64,000 nucleotides of DNA. Origin: GCA-2861595 sp035536185 (lineage in GTDB: Bacteria; Actinomycetota; Acidimicrobiia; Acidimicrobiales; GCA-2861595). The notes under the pieces are model-generated. The model did not search any database. It was not told the origin of the DNA and was given only the letters and a program-made list of their open reading frames with translations. Below are positions 9,149 through 17,210 of the stretch, piece after piece. The first letter of the stretch is position 1; the number at the start of each line of letters is the position of its first letter. A program made the translations under genes and the position numbers. The stretch spans positions 60,268 to 124,267 of the forward strand of contig DATLOM010000031.1 of assembly GCA_035536185.1 (NCBI GenBank). The letters are read 5' to 3'.

Positions 9149-9664
9149 TCAGCTCACCTGGTCCCGCAGCTCTTCGAGGATCGGCAGGACGGCAAGATCC
9201 TTGGGCCGGGCCGCGGCACGCTTGGAGGAGATGATGTCGTCAAGGCTGGCCAGAGCGACCGGTTCAGGTAGCGAGATGCGCACGGCCGAGCGGGCAAGAG
9301 TCTCGTAGTCGAAGGTCTTGCCGTTCGGCGCAGAGGGGCGCAGCGAGATGTCGAGGTCCCCGTGGTGGGTGCGTAGGTTGAGAAAGGAAGGGAACTGCTC
9401 GAAGGTGCGCCGGTCGAGGGGGATCCTGAGGGGCTCCTCCACCCCCGACACCCGCAGTTTGGCGCCCATCTCCCGTAGCGCGTCGGCCAAGCGGTCGAGG
9501 TTCTCGGGTGACGGCGACGGCGTGATGTCCAGGTCGATCGTGACGGTAGACGCTCCGTGCAGCAGGGCGGCATAGCCACCGATCACGATGAACGCCACCC
9601 CATGCCGGTTGAGGACAGCGATCATCGCCTCGGCATCCAGCTCCGCGGGCGGGACTTCAGGCAT
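9149..9664 (-). CDS. Predicted nucleotidyltransferase (AbiEii/MNT-like)
   Basis: 171-residue protein with a minimal nucleotidyltransferase look: FIVIGGYAALLHGAS followed by an acidic DLDI motif at the expected distance. This matches predicted nucleotidyltransferase families (AbiEii-like/DUF6036-like) that serve as toxins or as standalone enzymes of unknown substrate. It is the last gene of a minus-strand operon behind an XRE regulator and a 37-codon ORF whose TAG immediately precedes its ATG. A toxin role is an inference from the gene pair, not visible in the sequence. It runs opposite to pilB, ends 27 bp apart. Confidence 0.7.
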   Translation of the reverse strand: MPEVPPAELDAEAMIAVLNRHGVAFIVIGGYAALLHGASTVTIDLDITPSPSPENLDRLADALREMGAKLRVSGVEEPLRIPLDRRTFEQFPSFLNLRTHHGDLDISLRPSAPNGKTFDYETLARSAVRISLPEPVALASLDDIISSKRAAARPKDLAVLPILEELRDQVS

Positions 9665-9778
9665 CTACGTCGAGCTGCCGGCGCCCGGTCGCGATACCTC
9701 GTGGCCGGCGTGCGCGGCGAAGGCATCGGCCAGCTCCGGGGCCCCCCGGCCTTCCGCCCCCGCGATCAGCACTTTCAT
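9665..9778 (-). CDS. 37-codon ORF, Rossmann-like fragment, coupled to XRE gene
   Basis: The ATG overlaps the stop of the XRE gene (ATGA) and the TAG abuts the nucleotidyltransferase ATG, so the ORF fills the gap exactly. The encoded peptide begins MKVLIAGAEGRG and continues ELADAFAAHAGHEV, which resembles the first beta-alpha-beta unit of NAD(P)-binding short-chain enzymes such as dTDP-4-dehydrorhamnose reductase, with a degraded glycine loop. It may be a captured gene fragment, a real micropeptide, or just a coupling spacer. No other support exists. Confidence 0.35.
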   Translation of the reverse strand: MKVLIAGAEGRGAPELADAFAAHAGHEVSRPGAGSST

Positions 9779-10131
9779 GATCGCCTGCCGTCCGCCACAG
9801 GAGACTGTGCCGCCGCTGCTCTCATCCGGGTCGCTGAACGGTTCCGGGCGGCGCGCTCGGACGGCGTGCGGCGCAGGTTCTCGGCAATGAGAACATCATT
9901 GGAGTCGTCGTGAGGCTGGAGGTCGAGGCGCAGGTTGAACCCGCAGACACGAAGGAGACGGAACAGCGTCGCCAGATCGGGCATCACCCGAGCTTTCTCG
10001 TACCTGGCGATCGCCGCCTGCGACGTCCCCGCCAGCGCCGCCAGCTGCCGCTGCGACAAGCCAGCCTCTTTCCGTGCCCGGCGCAACAGCGACCAGATCG
10101 GGTACCGGCTCGGATGATCCACCTCGAGCAT
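9775..10131 (-). CDS. XRE-family HTH regulator (putative antitoxin)
   Basis: 118-residue protein with a Cro/CI-type helix-turn-helix (RKEAGLSQRQLAALAGTSQAAIARYEKARVMPDLATL, about residues 15-50) and a short basic C-terminal tail. The start at 10131 is chosen because GGAGG lies 4-5 nt upstream and the family N-terminus fits; a longer in-frame start at 10221 has no such support. It heads the three-gene minus-strand operon with the nucleotidyltransferase. A perfect inverted repeat covers its own Shine-Dalgarno, consistent with autorepression. Confidence 0.75.
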   Translation of the reverse strand: MLEVDHPSRYPIWSLLRRARKEAGLSQRQLAALAGTSQAAIARYEKARVMPDLATLFRLLRVCGFNLRLDLQPHDDSNDVLIAENLRRTPSERAARNRSATRMRAAAAQSPVADGRRS

Positions 10132-10149
10132 GATACCTCCACAGGTATC
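10132..10149 (-). promoter_or_regulatory. Palindromic operator over the XRE gene RBS
   Basis: Perfect inverted repeat GATACCT-N4-AGGTATC, adjacent to the XRE start codon. Its right arm on the coding strand contains the GGAGG Shine-Dalgarno. This is the usual position for an autoregulatory operator of an XRE antitoxin. Binding by that protein is inferred. Confidence 0.6.
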
Positions 10150-10449
10150 GACTCCCTGTAACTCGAGCGAGATGACCGCCAGCGCACGCGGCACCCTGGG
10201 CGGTGCCGGCCGGGCCGCCATCCGGGCCGTGTCGCTTGGGCCAGTACCCGCCGGGGTGCCCCTCGGCCCGGTGGGACCGCTGCCGGGGTCAGTGGGCTCC
10301 GTGCGGGGTCTCGCTCAGTCGCCGCCTTGGTGCGGGCGCATTCGTCCTTGAGCTCAGCCAGAGAACCCGTCTTGGCTACCCTCATCAACCGTTCTTCGGC
10401 GCCAGCCCGAATCCCGGTTGAAGAGCGCCGGCTCTGGCAGGCTGCATCT
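10150..10449. other. Intergenic region between divergent XRE and PBP genes
   Basis: About 300 bp without a supported gene, between the XRE operon (minus) and the penicillin-binding protein (plus). It should hold both promoters. CAGGCT at 10438-10443 sits 6 nt before the PBP GTG and could be a weak -10 box. The PBP reading frame is open back to 10327, but that stretch shows no family similarity and I treat it as non-coding. No hairpin terminator or RNA gene was recognised. Confidence 0.5.
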
Positions 10450-12576
10450 GTGCGACGTAAGACGGTGGCGGCGGTAGCGCTGGTAGCGGTCATCGCGGCA
10501 GTGGGCGCCGGCCTCGTCCTCACCAAGAGCGACTCGAAACCGCCCCTCCCCCGCAGTGAGGCCGAAGCCTTCCTCGCCGCCTGGGCCAGGGGCGACGCCG
10601 CCACGGTGGACAGGCTCAGCGGAAGCTTCACGACCGCCCCGACCAGCACCGGCGCTACCACCAACACCACGATCCCCGCCCCCGATCCGCCCAAGAACCC
10701 GCAAACAGACCCGCCACCCCTGACCACCCCCACCGCCTCGGGCGACCAGGCCCGCTTCAAGGAAGCCCTCCGCATCTCCGCCTCCCGCCTGGAGCTGAAG
10801 GGCATCAGACGATCGGAGGAGGACGACGACACAGCGGTGGCCACCATCGCCGCCACCCACACCCTCGCGGGCCTGGGGGAGTGGCGGATCAGCTCCAACG
10901 TCCGGTTCATCAGACTCAACGAACGGTGGCGGGTCGACTGGCAACCCTCCGCCCTCCACGCCGGCGCCGCCCCCGGCGACCGCTTCGAGCGGGAGCGCCG
11001 CCGCCCCGACCGGGCGCCCATCATCGGCGCCGGCGGCCAGCCCATCACCGCCATCGGCAAGGTCGTGGCTGTCGGCGTCCAGCCCAGCAGGATCAGGGTC
11101 CAGGCGGACGTGGCGGCCGCCCTCCGGCAGCACGTCGGCGTCGACCCCGCCCGCCTCGACACCGCCCTCAAGGCCCGGGGCGTCAGGCCCGACCACTTCG
11201 TCGGCCTCGTCGAGCTCCGCGAAGAGCGCTTCCGCCAGGTCGAACCAGCCCTGAGACCCGTACCTGGGATCGTGTTCCAGAGGAAGGACGCCCGCCTCAG
11301 CCCGGCCGAAGGCTTCGCCGCCCACACCCTCGGGCGCACCGGGGAGATCACCGCTGAGCAGCTCGAGCAGCTCGGCCCGACCTACCAGGTGGGCGACGTC
11401 GTCGGCCGCTCAGGCCTCGAGCTGGCCTTCGAGCGCCAGCTGGCCGGCACCCCCTCCGGCGAGATCCGGCTGGTGAAGGCCGACGGCACCCCGGAGGTGA
11501 TCCACCGCTTCGCCGGAGAATCTTCCCAGCCGCTGGAGATCACCCTGCGCCCCGACGTCCAGCGGGCGGCCGACGCCGCCCTGGCCAACCTCCCGCCGTC
11601 CAAGGTGCCGGCCCAAGCCCAGGCCCCACCGTCGACGACGCCCGAGACACCGACCACGCCCGGCAACGCCACCGCCCAGACCCCGGCACCGATGTCGCCC
11701 CCGCCCCAGCAACCCGCCGCCACCCCAGTCCCCGCCGCCCTCGTGGCCGTCGATGCCGCCACGGGCCAGATCGTGGCCGTCTCCAGCCGCCCCCTCAGCG
11801 AGCCCCTCAACCGTGCCCTCTCCGGGCGCTACCCGCCGGGCTCGACCTTCAAGATCGTGACCACCGATGCCCTCATCGCCGCCGCCGGCGGCCGGGCCGA
11901 CCAGAAGGTCACCTGCCCCCCCGAGGTTCGGGTGGGCGGCAAGCGCTTCAAGAACTTCGAGGGTGAGGCGCTCGGCGACATCTCCCTGCGCGACGCCTTC
12001 GTCCACTCCTGCAACACCGCCTTCGCCCCCGCCGGCGACCGCCTCGGAACCGAGGCCCTGGTGGCCGCCGCCGCCCGCTACGGGTTCGGCGTGGACTACC
12101 GCACCGGGCTCGGCCGGGCCACAGGCGGCTCCTTCCCCGAGCCGAACGACGCCGCCGAGCGGGCCGCCGCCGCCATCGGCCAGGGCCGCGTCCTCGCCAC
12201 CCCGGCCCACATGGCCTCGGTCGTCGCCGCCGCCACCACCGGCACCTGGCGCGCCCCGCAACTGCTCGTCGCCACCAGCGCCGGCGCCCCCGCCACCCCC
12301 GCGCCGACAGCCACCCCCACCCCCGAAGCCATCGACCCACTGCGCGACTTCCTCAGGGGCGTGGTCACCCAAGGCACCGCCAGAGTTGCCGCCCGCGTCC
12401 CCGACCTGGTCGGCAAGACCGGCACGGCCGAGTTCGGCACCGGCACCCCCCTCCCCACCCACGCCTGGTTCGTGGGGGAGCGCAAGGGCATCGCCTTCGC
12501 CGTCCTCCTCGAAGGTGGCGGCGTCGGCGGCCGAGACGCCGCCCCCATCGCAGCAGCCTTCGCCGCCGCCCTCTGA
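10450..12576 (+). CDS. Class B penicillin-binding protein (transpeptidase)
   Basis: About 708 residues. A hydrophobic anchor lies at residues ~4-24 (VAAVALVAVIAAVGAGLVL), followed by an NTF2-like MecA_N domain, a PBP dimerisation domain (FAAHTLGRTGEI, GRSGLELAFERQLAG), a Pro/Ala/Thr linker and a penicillin-binding transpeptidase domain. All three active-site motifs are present: STFK near residue 465, SCN, and KTGT near residue 656. It cross-links cell-wall peptides outside the membrane. The GTG at 10450 is chosen because the anchor starts there. The gene sits inside the pilus locus between pilB and pilT; whether it serves pilus passage through the wall is unknown. Confidence 0.88.
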   Translation: MRRKTVAAVALVAVIAAVGAGLVLTKSDSKPPLPRSEAEAFLAAWARGDAATVDRLSGSFTTAPTSTGATTNTTIPAPDPPKNPQTDPPPLTTPTASGDQARFKEALRISASRLELKGIRRSEEDDDTAVATIAATHTLAGLGEWRISSNVRFIRLNERWRVDWQPSALHAGAAPGDRFERERRRPDRAPIIGAGGQPITAIGKVVAVGVQPSRIRVQADVAAALRQHVGVDPARLDTALKARGVRPDHFVGLVELREERFRQVEPALRPVPGIVFQRKDARLSPAEGFAAHTLGRTGEITAEQLEQLGPTYQVGDVVGRSGLELAFERQLAGTPSGEIRLVKADGTPEVIHRFAGESSQPLEITLRPDVQRAADAALANLPPSKVPAQAQAPPSTTPETPTTPGNATAQTPAPMSPPPQQPAATPVPAALVAVDAATGQIVAVSSRPLSEPLNRALSGRYPPGSTFKIVTTDALIAAAGGRADQKVTCPPEVRVGGKRFKNFEGEALGDISLRDAFVHSCNTAFAPAGDRLGTEALVAAAARYGFGVDYRTGLGRATGGSFPEPNDAAERAAAAIGQGRVLATPAHMASVVAAATTGTWRAPQLLVATSAGAPATPAPTATPTPEAIDPLRDFLRGVVTQGTARVAARVPDLVGKTGTAEFGTGTPLPTHAWFVGERKGIAFAVLLEGGGVGGRDAAPIAAAFAAAL

Positions 12577-12754
12577 CCGCCGAGCCGAGCCTGTCCACGC
12601 CACTGCGGCCGGATGCGTCAGCGGTGCCGGCACAGGGATTAGCAGTCCGAATCTGACGCCAGGCGGGCGCCACCGCGCCACCCCACCACCGCAATTGGGA
12701 CAAATCGCCTACGCCTACATAACAGGATCACTCATGCGGCCCAGGCAACGCGCC

Positions 12755-12767
12755 GATACTGTGTCCT
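12755..12767 (+). promoter_or_regulatory. Leaderless-type -10 box of pilT
   Basis: GATACT at 12755-12760 followed by exactly 7 nt and the pilT ATG. No Shine-Dalgarno is visible before this ATG. The arrangement matches the other predicted leaderless starts in the window. Confidence 0.5.
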
Positions 12768-14375
12768 ATGCAAGCCGTTTCGCGTCGCCTCGGTGAAATC
12801 CTGATCGACCGCAAGGTTCTCTCCCGTGACACCCTCGAGGAGCTCCTCGAGCGGGAGGCCACGGAGGGGGTCGCTCTCTCCAAGCTGATGCTGGCCGAGG
12901 GTGTTGTGGGCGAGAAGGATCTCGTTGCCGCCGTTGCCACGCAGGTAGGTATCCCGTTCGTCGACTTCGACCACACCGCGGTCAACCCCACCCTCGACCG
13001 CCTCGTGCCCGCCGAGCTGGCCCGCCGCCACCTCGCCGTGGCCGTCGATCTCGACGGTGCCGACCTGCTGGTGGCCATGGTGGACCCCAGCGACCGTGAC
13101 GCCGTCGTTGCCCTCGAGCAGGCGACGGCGTGGAGCGTCAAGCCGGCCATCGCCGTGCGGGGCGAGCTGCGCAAGATCGTCGCCTCCATGTACGGCCCGG
13201 AGGGAGACGGCGCCGGCGGGGACGCCCCCGAGGTCCAGGTCGACGGGCCGGGAGAGCAGGCCGCCGCCGGCACCGGTCACTCCAGCGACGCCGGAATGCC
13301 CCCGGTCGAGCTGCACGTCAACGAGATGCTGGAGCGCGTCGTCGATCTCGGCGGCTCCGACCTCCACCTCACCACCGGCCGCCATCCCAGCGTGCGCATC
13401 CACGGCGACATCAAGGAGCTCACCGAGTTCCCGGTGATGAACGGCTCGGAGATCCGCCGCATGATCTTCGCCATCCTCACCCAGAAGCAGCGTGAGCGCT
13501 TCGAGAACGACCTCGAGCTGGACACCTCCCACTCGGTCCCTGGCGTCGGCCGCTTCCGTGTCAACGTGTTCCTCCAGAGGGACTCCGTGGGCTCGGTCAT
13601 GCGCGTCATCCCCTTCGACGTTGTGCCCTTCGACAAGCTCGGTCTGCCCAAGTCAGCCCTCCAGTTCGCCCACCTGCCCCGCGGCCTGGTGCTGGTCACC
13701 GGCCCCACCGGCTCGGGCAAGTCCACCACCCTGGCCTCGATGATCGACATCATCAACTCCGAGAAGCCGTGCCACATCATGACGGTCGAGGACCCCATCG
13801 AGTTCCTCCACAACCACAAGATGGCCATCATCAACCAGCGGGAAGTGGGGGAGGACACCCATGGTTTCGCCAGCGCTCTCAAGCACGTCCTGCGCCAGGA
13901 CCCCGACGTCATCCTCGTCGGTGAGATGCGCGACCTCGAGACCATCTCCACCGCCCTCACTGCGGCCGAGACCGGCCACCTCGTCTTCGCCACCCTCCAC
14001 ACCCAGGACGCACCCCAGTCGGTGGACCGCATCATCGACGTGTTCCCCTCCCATCAGCAGCAGCAGGTGCGGGTCCAGCTGGCGTCGTCGCTCCAGGGCA
14101 TCGTCACCCAGCAGCTGATCCCCACCCCCGGAGGTCGCGGCCGGGCCGTGGCCGTGGAGGTGCTGGTGGCCACGCCGGCCGTCAGAAACCTCATCCGCGA
14201 GGGCAAGACCCATCAGATCTACTCAGCCATGCAGGCCGGCGGGCAGTTCGGCATGCAGACCATGGACATGTCGCTGGCCTCCCTCGTCAAGGAGGGCAAG
14301 ATCGGCAAGGACTACGCCATCGAACGCTGCGCCAACGAGACAGATTTCCGTCGCCTGCTCGGCGAGACCAGGTAA
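12768..14375 (+). CDS. pilT: PilT-type retraction ATPase with N-terminal MshEN domain
   Basis: 535 residues, against ~350 for ordinary PilT, because residues 1-~140 form an MshEN domain (RLGEILIDRKVLSRDTLEELL, then LSKLMLAEGVVGEKDL). After a Gly/Ala linker comes the PilT core: GGSDLHLTTGRHPSVRIHGDI, Walker A GPTGSGKSTT near residue 312, TVEDPIEFLH, VGEMRDLETI, FATLHTQDAPQSVDRIIDVFP and the C-terminal RNLIREGKTHQIYSAMQ typical of PilT. Unlike PilB it has no tetracysteine motif. It should drive pilus depolymerisation. pilC follows after 18 nt. Confidence 0.92.
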   Translation: MQAVSRRLGEILIDRKVLSRDTLEELLEREATEGVALSKLMLAEGVVGEKDLVAAVATQVGIPFVDFDHTAVNPTLDRLVPAELARRHLAVAVDLDGADLLVAMVDPSDRDAVVALEQATAWSVKPAIAVRGELRKIVASMYGPEGDGAGGDAPEVQVDGPGEQAAAGTGHSSDAGMPPVELHVNEMLERVVDLGGSDLHLTTGRHPSVRIHGDIKELTEFPVMNGSEIRRMIFAILTQKQRERFENDLELDTSHSVPGVGRFRVNVFLQRDSVGSVMRVIPFDVVPFDKLGLPKSALQFAHLPRGLVLVTGPTGSGKSTTLASMIDIINSEKPCHIMTVEDPIEFLHNHKMAIINQREVGEDTHGFASALKHVLRQDPDVILVGEMRDLETISTALTAAETGHLVFATLHTQDAPQSVDRIIDVFPSHQQQQVRVQLASSLQGIVTQQLIPTPGGRGRAVAVEVLVATPAVRNLIREGKTHQIYSAMQAGGQFGMQTMDMSLASLVKEGKIGKDYAIERCANETDFRRLLGETR

Positions 14376-14393
14376 GAGAAGAAAGGACGCACG

Positions 14394-15608
14394 GTGGCCG
14401 ACACCTACGCATACAAGGTCCGCGACAAGGCGGGCAAGATCCACCAGGGAGAGCTGGAGGCGGACAGCACCGTTCTGGTCGCCAACAAGCTGCGCCAGCT
14501 GGGCTACATGCCAATCGCCATCGACAAGAAGACGGAGTCGGTCGGCAAGAAGGAGCTGCACCTCTTCAAGCCGAAGGCGGGCCTGAAGGACCTCGCCGTC
14601 TTCAGTCGCCAGTTCGCGGTGATGATCGACTCGGGGCTCTCGCTCCTGCGGGCCCTGTCGATCCTCGAGACCCAGACCGAGAACAAGTTCCTGGCTGAGG
14701 TTCTCGGGCAGGTCCGGGCCGACGTCGAGAAGGGGACCTCGCTGTCCCAGGCGCTCGGCCGCCATCCGAAGGTGTTCAACCGGCTCTACGTGTCCATGGT
14801 CCGCGCCGGCGAGACCGGCGGTGTTCTCGATTCGGTTCTCGTCCAGCTGGCCGACACCATCGAGAAGCAGGTGGAGCTGCGCCAGAAGGTCAAGTCGGCC
14901 ATGACCTACCCGGTGGCCGTGCTGTGCCTGGTGATCCTCATCGTCACCGCCATGTTGCTGTTCATCGTGCCCACGTTCAAGGGCCTCTACGTTGACCTGG
15001 GCGGCACCCTTCCGTTGCCCACGCGCATCCTGCTCGCCGTCTCCGACATCCTCAAGAAGTGGTTCCTCCTCGTCATCGCCGCTCAATTCGGCTTCGTCTG
15101 GGTCTTCAAGCGCTGGATAGAGACCACCAAGGGCCGCTCTGCCTGGGACGCGTTCAAGCTGAAGGTCCCGGTGTTCGGGAAGCTGGTCCACCTCACCGCC
15201 CTGACACGCTTCGCCCGCACCCTGGCTTCGCTCCTCAGGGCCGGCGTGCCAATCCTCGAGTCCCTCGAGATCACCTCTGACACGGTGGGCAACACCGTGG
15301 TCAAGAAGGCCATCCTCGACGTCGAGGACGGCGTGAAGCAGGGCGAGGCCATGGCCCACCGCCTGGCCAACCACCCCGTGTTCCCTCCCATGGTCGTGCA
15401 GATGATCGCCGTCGGTGAGGAGACCGGTGCCGTCGACACCATGCTCGACAAGATCGGCTCCTTCTACGAGCAGGAGGTCGAGGCCACCGTGGATGCCCTC
15501 ACGTCCTTGCTGGAGCCCCTCCTCATCGTGGTGATGGGCGGAGCGGTCGGCGGCATGGTCGTGGCCCTATATATGCCAATGTTCAACATCATCAAGCTGA
15601 TCCAGTAG
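14394..15608 (+). CDS. pilC: Type IV pilus inner-membrane platform protein PilC
   Basis: 404-residue polytopic platform protein on which the ATPases act. Two T2SSF domains are visible: FSRQFAVMIDSGLSLLRALSIL and the repeat FARTLASLLRAGVPILESLEI, each followed by long hydrophobic helices (VAVLCLVILIVTAMLLFIVP; LLIVVMGGAVGGMVVALYMPMF). The N-terminus (YAYKVRDKAGKIHQGELEADS) is the family's typical beta domain. GTG start with AAAGGA just upstream, 18 nt after pilT, so very likely co-transcribed. Confidence 0.95.
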   Translation: MADTYAYKVRDKAGKIHQGELEADSTVLVANKLRQLGYMPIAIDKKTESVGKKELHLFKPKAGLKDLAVFSRQFAVMIDSGLSLLRALSILETQTENKFLAEVLGQVRADVEKGTSLSQALGRHPKVFNRLYVSMVRAGETGGVLDSVLVQLADTIEKQVELRQKVKSAMTYPVAVLCLVILIVTAMLLFIVPTFKGLYVDLGGTLPLPTRILLAVSDILKKWFLLVIAAQFGFVWVFKRWIETTKGRSAWDAFKLKVPVFGKLVHLTALTRFARTLASLLRAGVPILESLEITSDTVGNTVVKKAILDVEDGVKQGEAMAHRLANHPVFPPMVVQMIAVGEETGAVDTMLDKIGSFYEQEVEATVDALTSLLEPLLIVVMGGAVGGMVVALYMPMFNIIKLIQ

Positions 15609-15621
15609 TAGGGTCGGTTTG

Positions 15622-15639
15622 CCGCCTTTTCTGAGGCGG
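15622..15639 (+). other. Small hairpin between pilC and pilA
   Basis: CCGCCT (15622-15627) and AGGCGG (15634-15639) can pair around a 6-nt loop. No T-run follows, so it is not a classical terminator; it could be an RNA-processing or stability element separating pilC from the abundant pilA message. Confidence 0.35.
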
Positions 15640-15747
15640 TTCGCGATTCGTCCTCAAGGCACGAGCGGGCTGTGGCGATATCAGAGATGCGGCTGGGTGC
15701 TCCGGCGCCCGCTCGCAACATCCATTGACATCAAAAAGGAGAAACAC

Positions 15748-16281
15748 ATGCTAGAGATGCTCAACAAGCGGCGGAACAGCGCCGACGAGAACGGCGAGGG
15801 TGGCTTCACCCTCATCGAGCTCATGGTCGTGGTGCTGATCATCGGCATCCTGATCGCCATTGCCGTACCCACCTTCCTCGGTGCGCAGAAGCGGGCCAAG
15901 GACCGGGCTGCCCAGTCCAACGTCCGCCAGGCTCACTCGTCCGGGAAGACCATGTACACGGACAAGTCGACGTACAAGCCCGTTGATGCCGCAGCTGCCG
16001 ACATCACCGTTGCCGAGCTCAAGAAGATCGAGCCTGGCCTCGGCTTCCAGACTGCCAAGTCCACTGGTCCCAACCAGATCGCCGTCCTTTCTGACGCCGA
16101 CACGATCAACTACACCGCGTTGTCCAAGAACGGCAACTGCTTCTGGATCTGGGATGACGTCAGCGACACTGCCGGCGGCACGTACTTCTTCAAGTCGGCC
16201 GAGCCCGCAGCCGGCGGCTGCACCGCCACTCTTACGGTACCCGCTACTGCTGGTGCCAACGCTGAGGATGGCGGCTGGTAG
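15748..16281 (+). CDS. pilA: Major type IV pilin PilA
   Basis: 177-residue prepilin. The leader ends GEGG and the mature part begins FTLIELMVVVLIIGILIAIAVPTFL, giving Gly -1, Phe +1 and Glu +5, the class III/IV cleavage signature read by PilD. Two cysteines in the C-terminal third (NGNCFWIW and GGCTATL) could form the pilin disulfide loop. The ATG is preceded by AAAAGGAG at ideal spacing, one of the best ribosome sites in the window. A strong terminator follows, fitting a highly expressed structural protein. The upstream frame is open but lacks homology. Confidence 0.93.
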   Translation: MLEMLNKRRNSADENGEGGFTLIELMVVVLIIGILIAIAVPTFLGAQKRAKDRAAQSNVRQAHSSGKTMYTDKSTYKPVDAAAADITVAELKKIEPGLGFQTAKSTGPNQIAVLSDADTINYTALSKNGNCFWIWDDVSDTAGGTYFFKSAEPAAGGCTATLTVPATAGANAEDGGW

Positions 16282-16304
16282 GCAGCTTTCAGCAGGAAAG
16301 CGAG

Positions 16305-16332
16305 CAGGCGGGGCCTCAGGCCCCGCCTGTTT
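16305..16332 (+). terminator. Intrinsic terminator after pilA
   Basis: Perfect 11-bp GC-rich stem CAGGCGGGGCC / GGCCCCGCCTG with a 3-nt loop, followed by TTT. It lies 24 nt after the pilA stop and 22 nt before pilD. It likely ends or attenuates the pilA transcript so that pilD is made at a lower level. Confidence 0.85.
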
Positions 16333-16353
16333 CGCGCCTAGGGTCCAGCGGCG

Positions 16354-17124
16354 ATGACGGCCCTACTCGCTGCCGGCTGCGCGCTGGTAGGGCTCGCCGT
16401 GGGGTCGTTCCTCAACGTGGTGGTCCATCGGGTGCCGCGGAAGGAGTCGGTCGTTTCGCCCCGCTCGCGCTGCCCCGGTTGTGGTATGCAGCTGGCGCCC
16501 AGGGACAACATCCCGGTGGTGTCGTGGCTTCTGCTACGCGGCAGGTGCCGAACCTGCCAGCAGCCCATCTCGCCGCGATACCCTCTCGTGGAACTGGCAA
16601 CAGCGGTGCTCTTCGCTGCAGTGGCCCTGAGATTGGGAGCCGACTGGGCCCTGCCGGGCTTCCTCATCGTCGTGGCCGGGCTGGTGGCGATCTCGGCAGT
16701 TGACCTCGAACGCTTCATCGTCCCGAACCGGATCCTCTACCCGACCCTTTTCATCGCCGCCCCGTTGCTGATCCTCGCGGCAGCCGTCGACGGCGACTGG
16801 TCCGGAGCCCGCACATCAGCCTTGGGGGGCGTGATGGCGTGGGGCCTTCTGCTGACCATCCACCTGATCAGCCCGAAGGGAATGGGCTTCGGCGATGTGC
16901 GCCTGGCCGGGCTCATCGGCATGATGCTCGGCTGGCTCAGCCTCGGGCACGTGCTGGTCGGCCTGTTCCTCGGGTTCCTCACGGCCTCGATGGTGGGTGT
17001 CGGCCTGATACTCGCCGGGCGCCGGGGAAGGAAGGATAGGGTGCCCTTCGGCCCGTTCCTCGCGGCAGGAGCGGTGCTGGCGGTGCTGTTCGGCCGGCCC
17101 ATCCTGTCGTGGTACGGCGTGTGA
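16354..17124 (+). CDS. pilD: Prepilin peptidase / N-methyltransferase PilD
   Basis: 256-residue membrane aspartic protease that removes prepilin leaders and methylates the new N-terminus. The N-terminal DUF2667-type domain has the two CxxC pairs (CPGC and CRTC) used for zinc binding. The two catalytic aspartates appear in AVDLERFIVPNRILY and GFGDVRLA. Several hydrophobic helices span the rest. It would process PilA and the minor pilins encoded in this window. TAGGGT at 16339-16344 could be its own -10 box. Confidence 0.95.
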   Translation: MTALLAAGCALVGLAVGSFLNVVVHRVPRKESVVSPRSRCPGCGMQLAPRDNIPVVSWLLLRGRCRTCQQPISPRYPLVELATAVLFAAVALRLGADWALPGFLIVVAGLVAISAVDLERFIVPNRILYPTLFIAAPLLILAAAVDGDWSGARTSALGGVMAWGLLLTIHLISPKGMGFGDVRLAGLIGMMLGWLSLGHVLVGLFLGFLTASMVGVGLILAGRRGRKDRVPFGPFLAAGAVLAVLFGRPILSWYGV

Positions 17125-17130
17125 AGCTGT

Positions 17131-17166
17131 GTTGCAGAAGTTGCTAGTGTTGACTTTGTTGCTGAT
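17131..17166 (+). repeat. Four tandem 9-nt direct repeats (putative operator)
   Basis: Four consecutive 9-nt units each start with GTTG (GTTGC in units 1, 2 and 4; GTTGA in unit 3). Unit 3 overlaps the -35 box of the promoter for the small HTH gene. Regularly phased direct repeats are the type of site bound head-to-tail by BldC/excisionase-like proteins, so this may be the operator of the adjacent gene product. Confidence 0.6.
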
Positions 17167-17178
17167 CCGTCGTACAGT
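17150..17178 (+). promoter_or_regulatory. Sigma70-type promoter of HTH-pilMNOP operon
   Basis: TTGACT (17150-17155), spacer of 17, TACAGT (17173-17178). This is the best canonical promoter match in the window. The expected start near 17185 leaves a short leader with a GAGGA ribosome site before the HTH gene. Confidence 0.7.
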
Positions 17179-17210
17179 TGCGCCTCTAGGTCAGGCGAGG
17201 AAACAACGGC

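Noticed and set aside
9149..9664. Calling the nucleotidyltransferase an AbiE abortive-infection toxin
   Set aside because: Only the nucleotidyltransferase motif is visible and the partner is XRE-type; toxin status remains untested.
10327..10449. Longer N-terminus for the penicillin-binding protein
   Set aside because: The extra 41 residues have no similarity and would put the membrane anchor at an unusual position; GTG 10450 starts right at the anchor.
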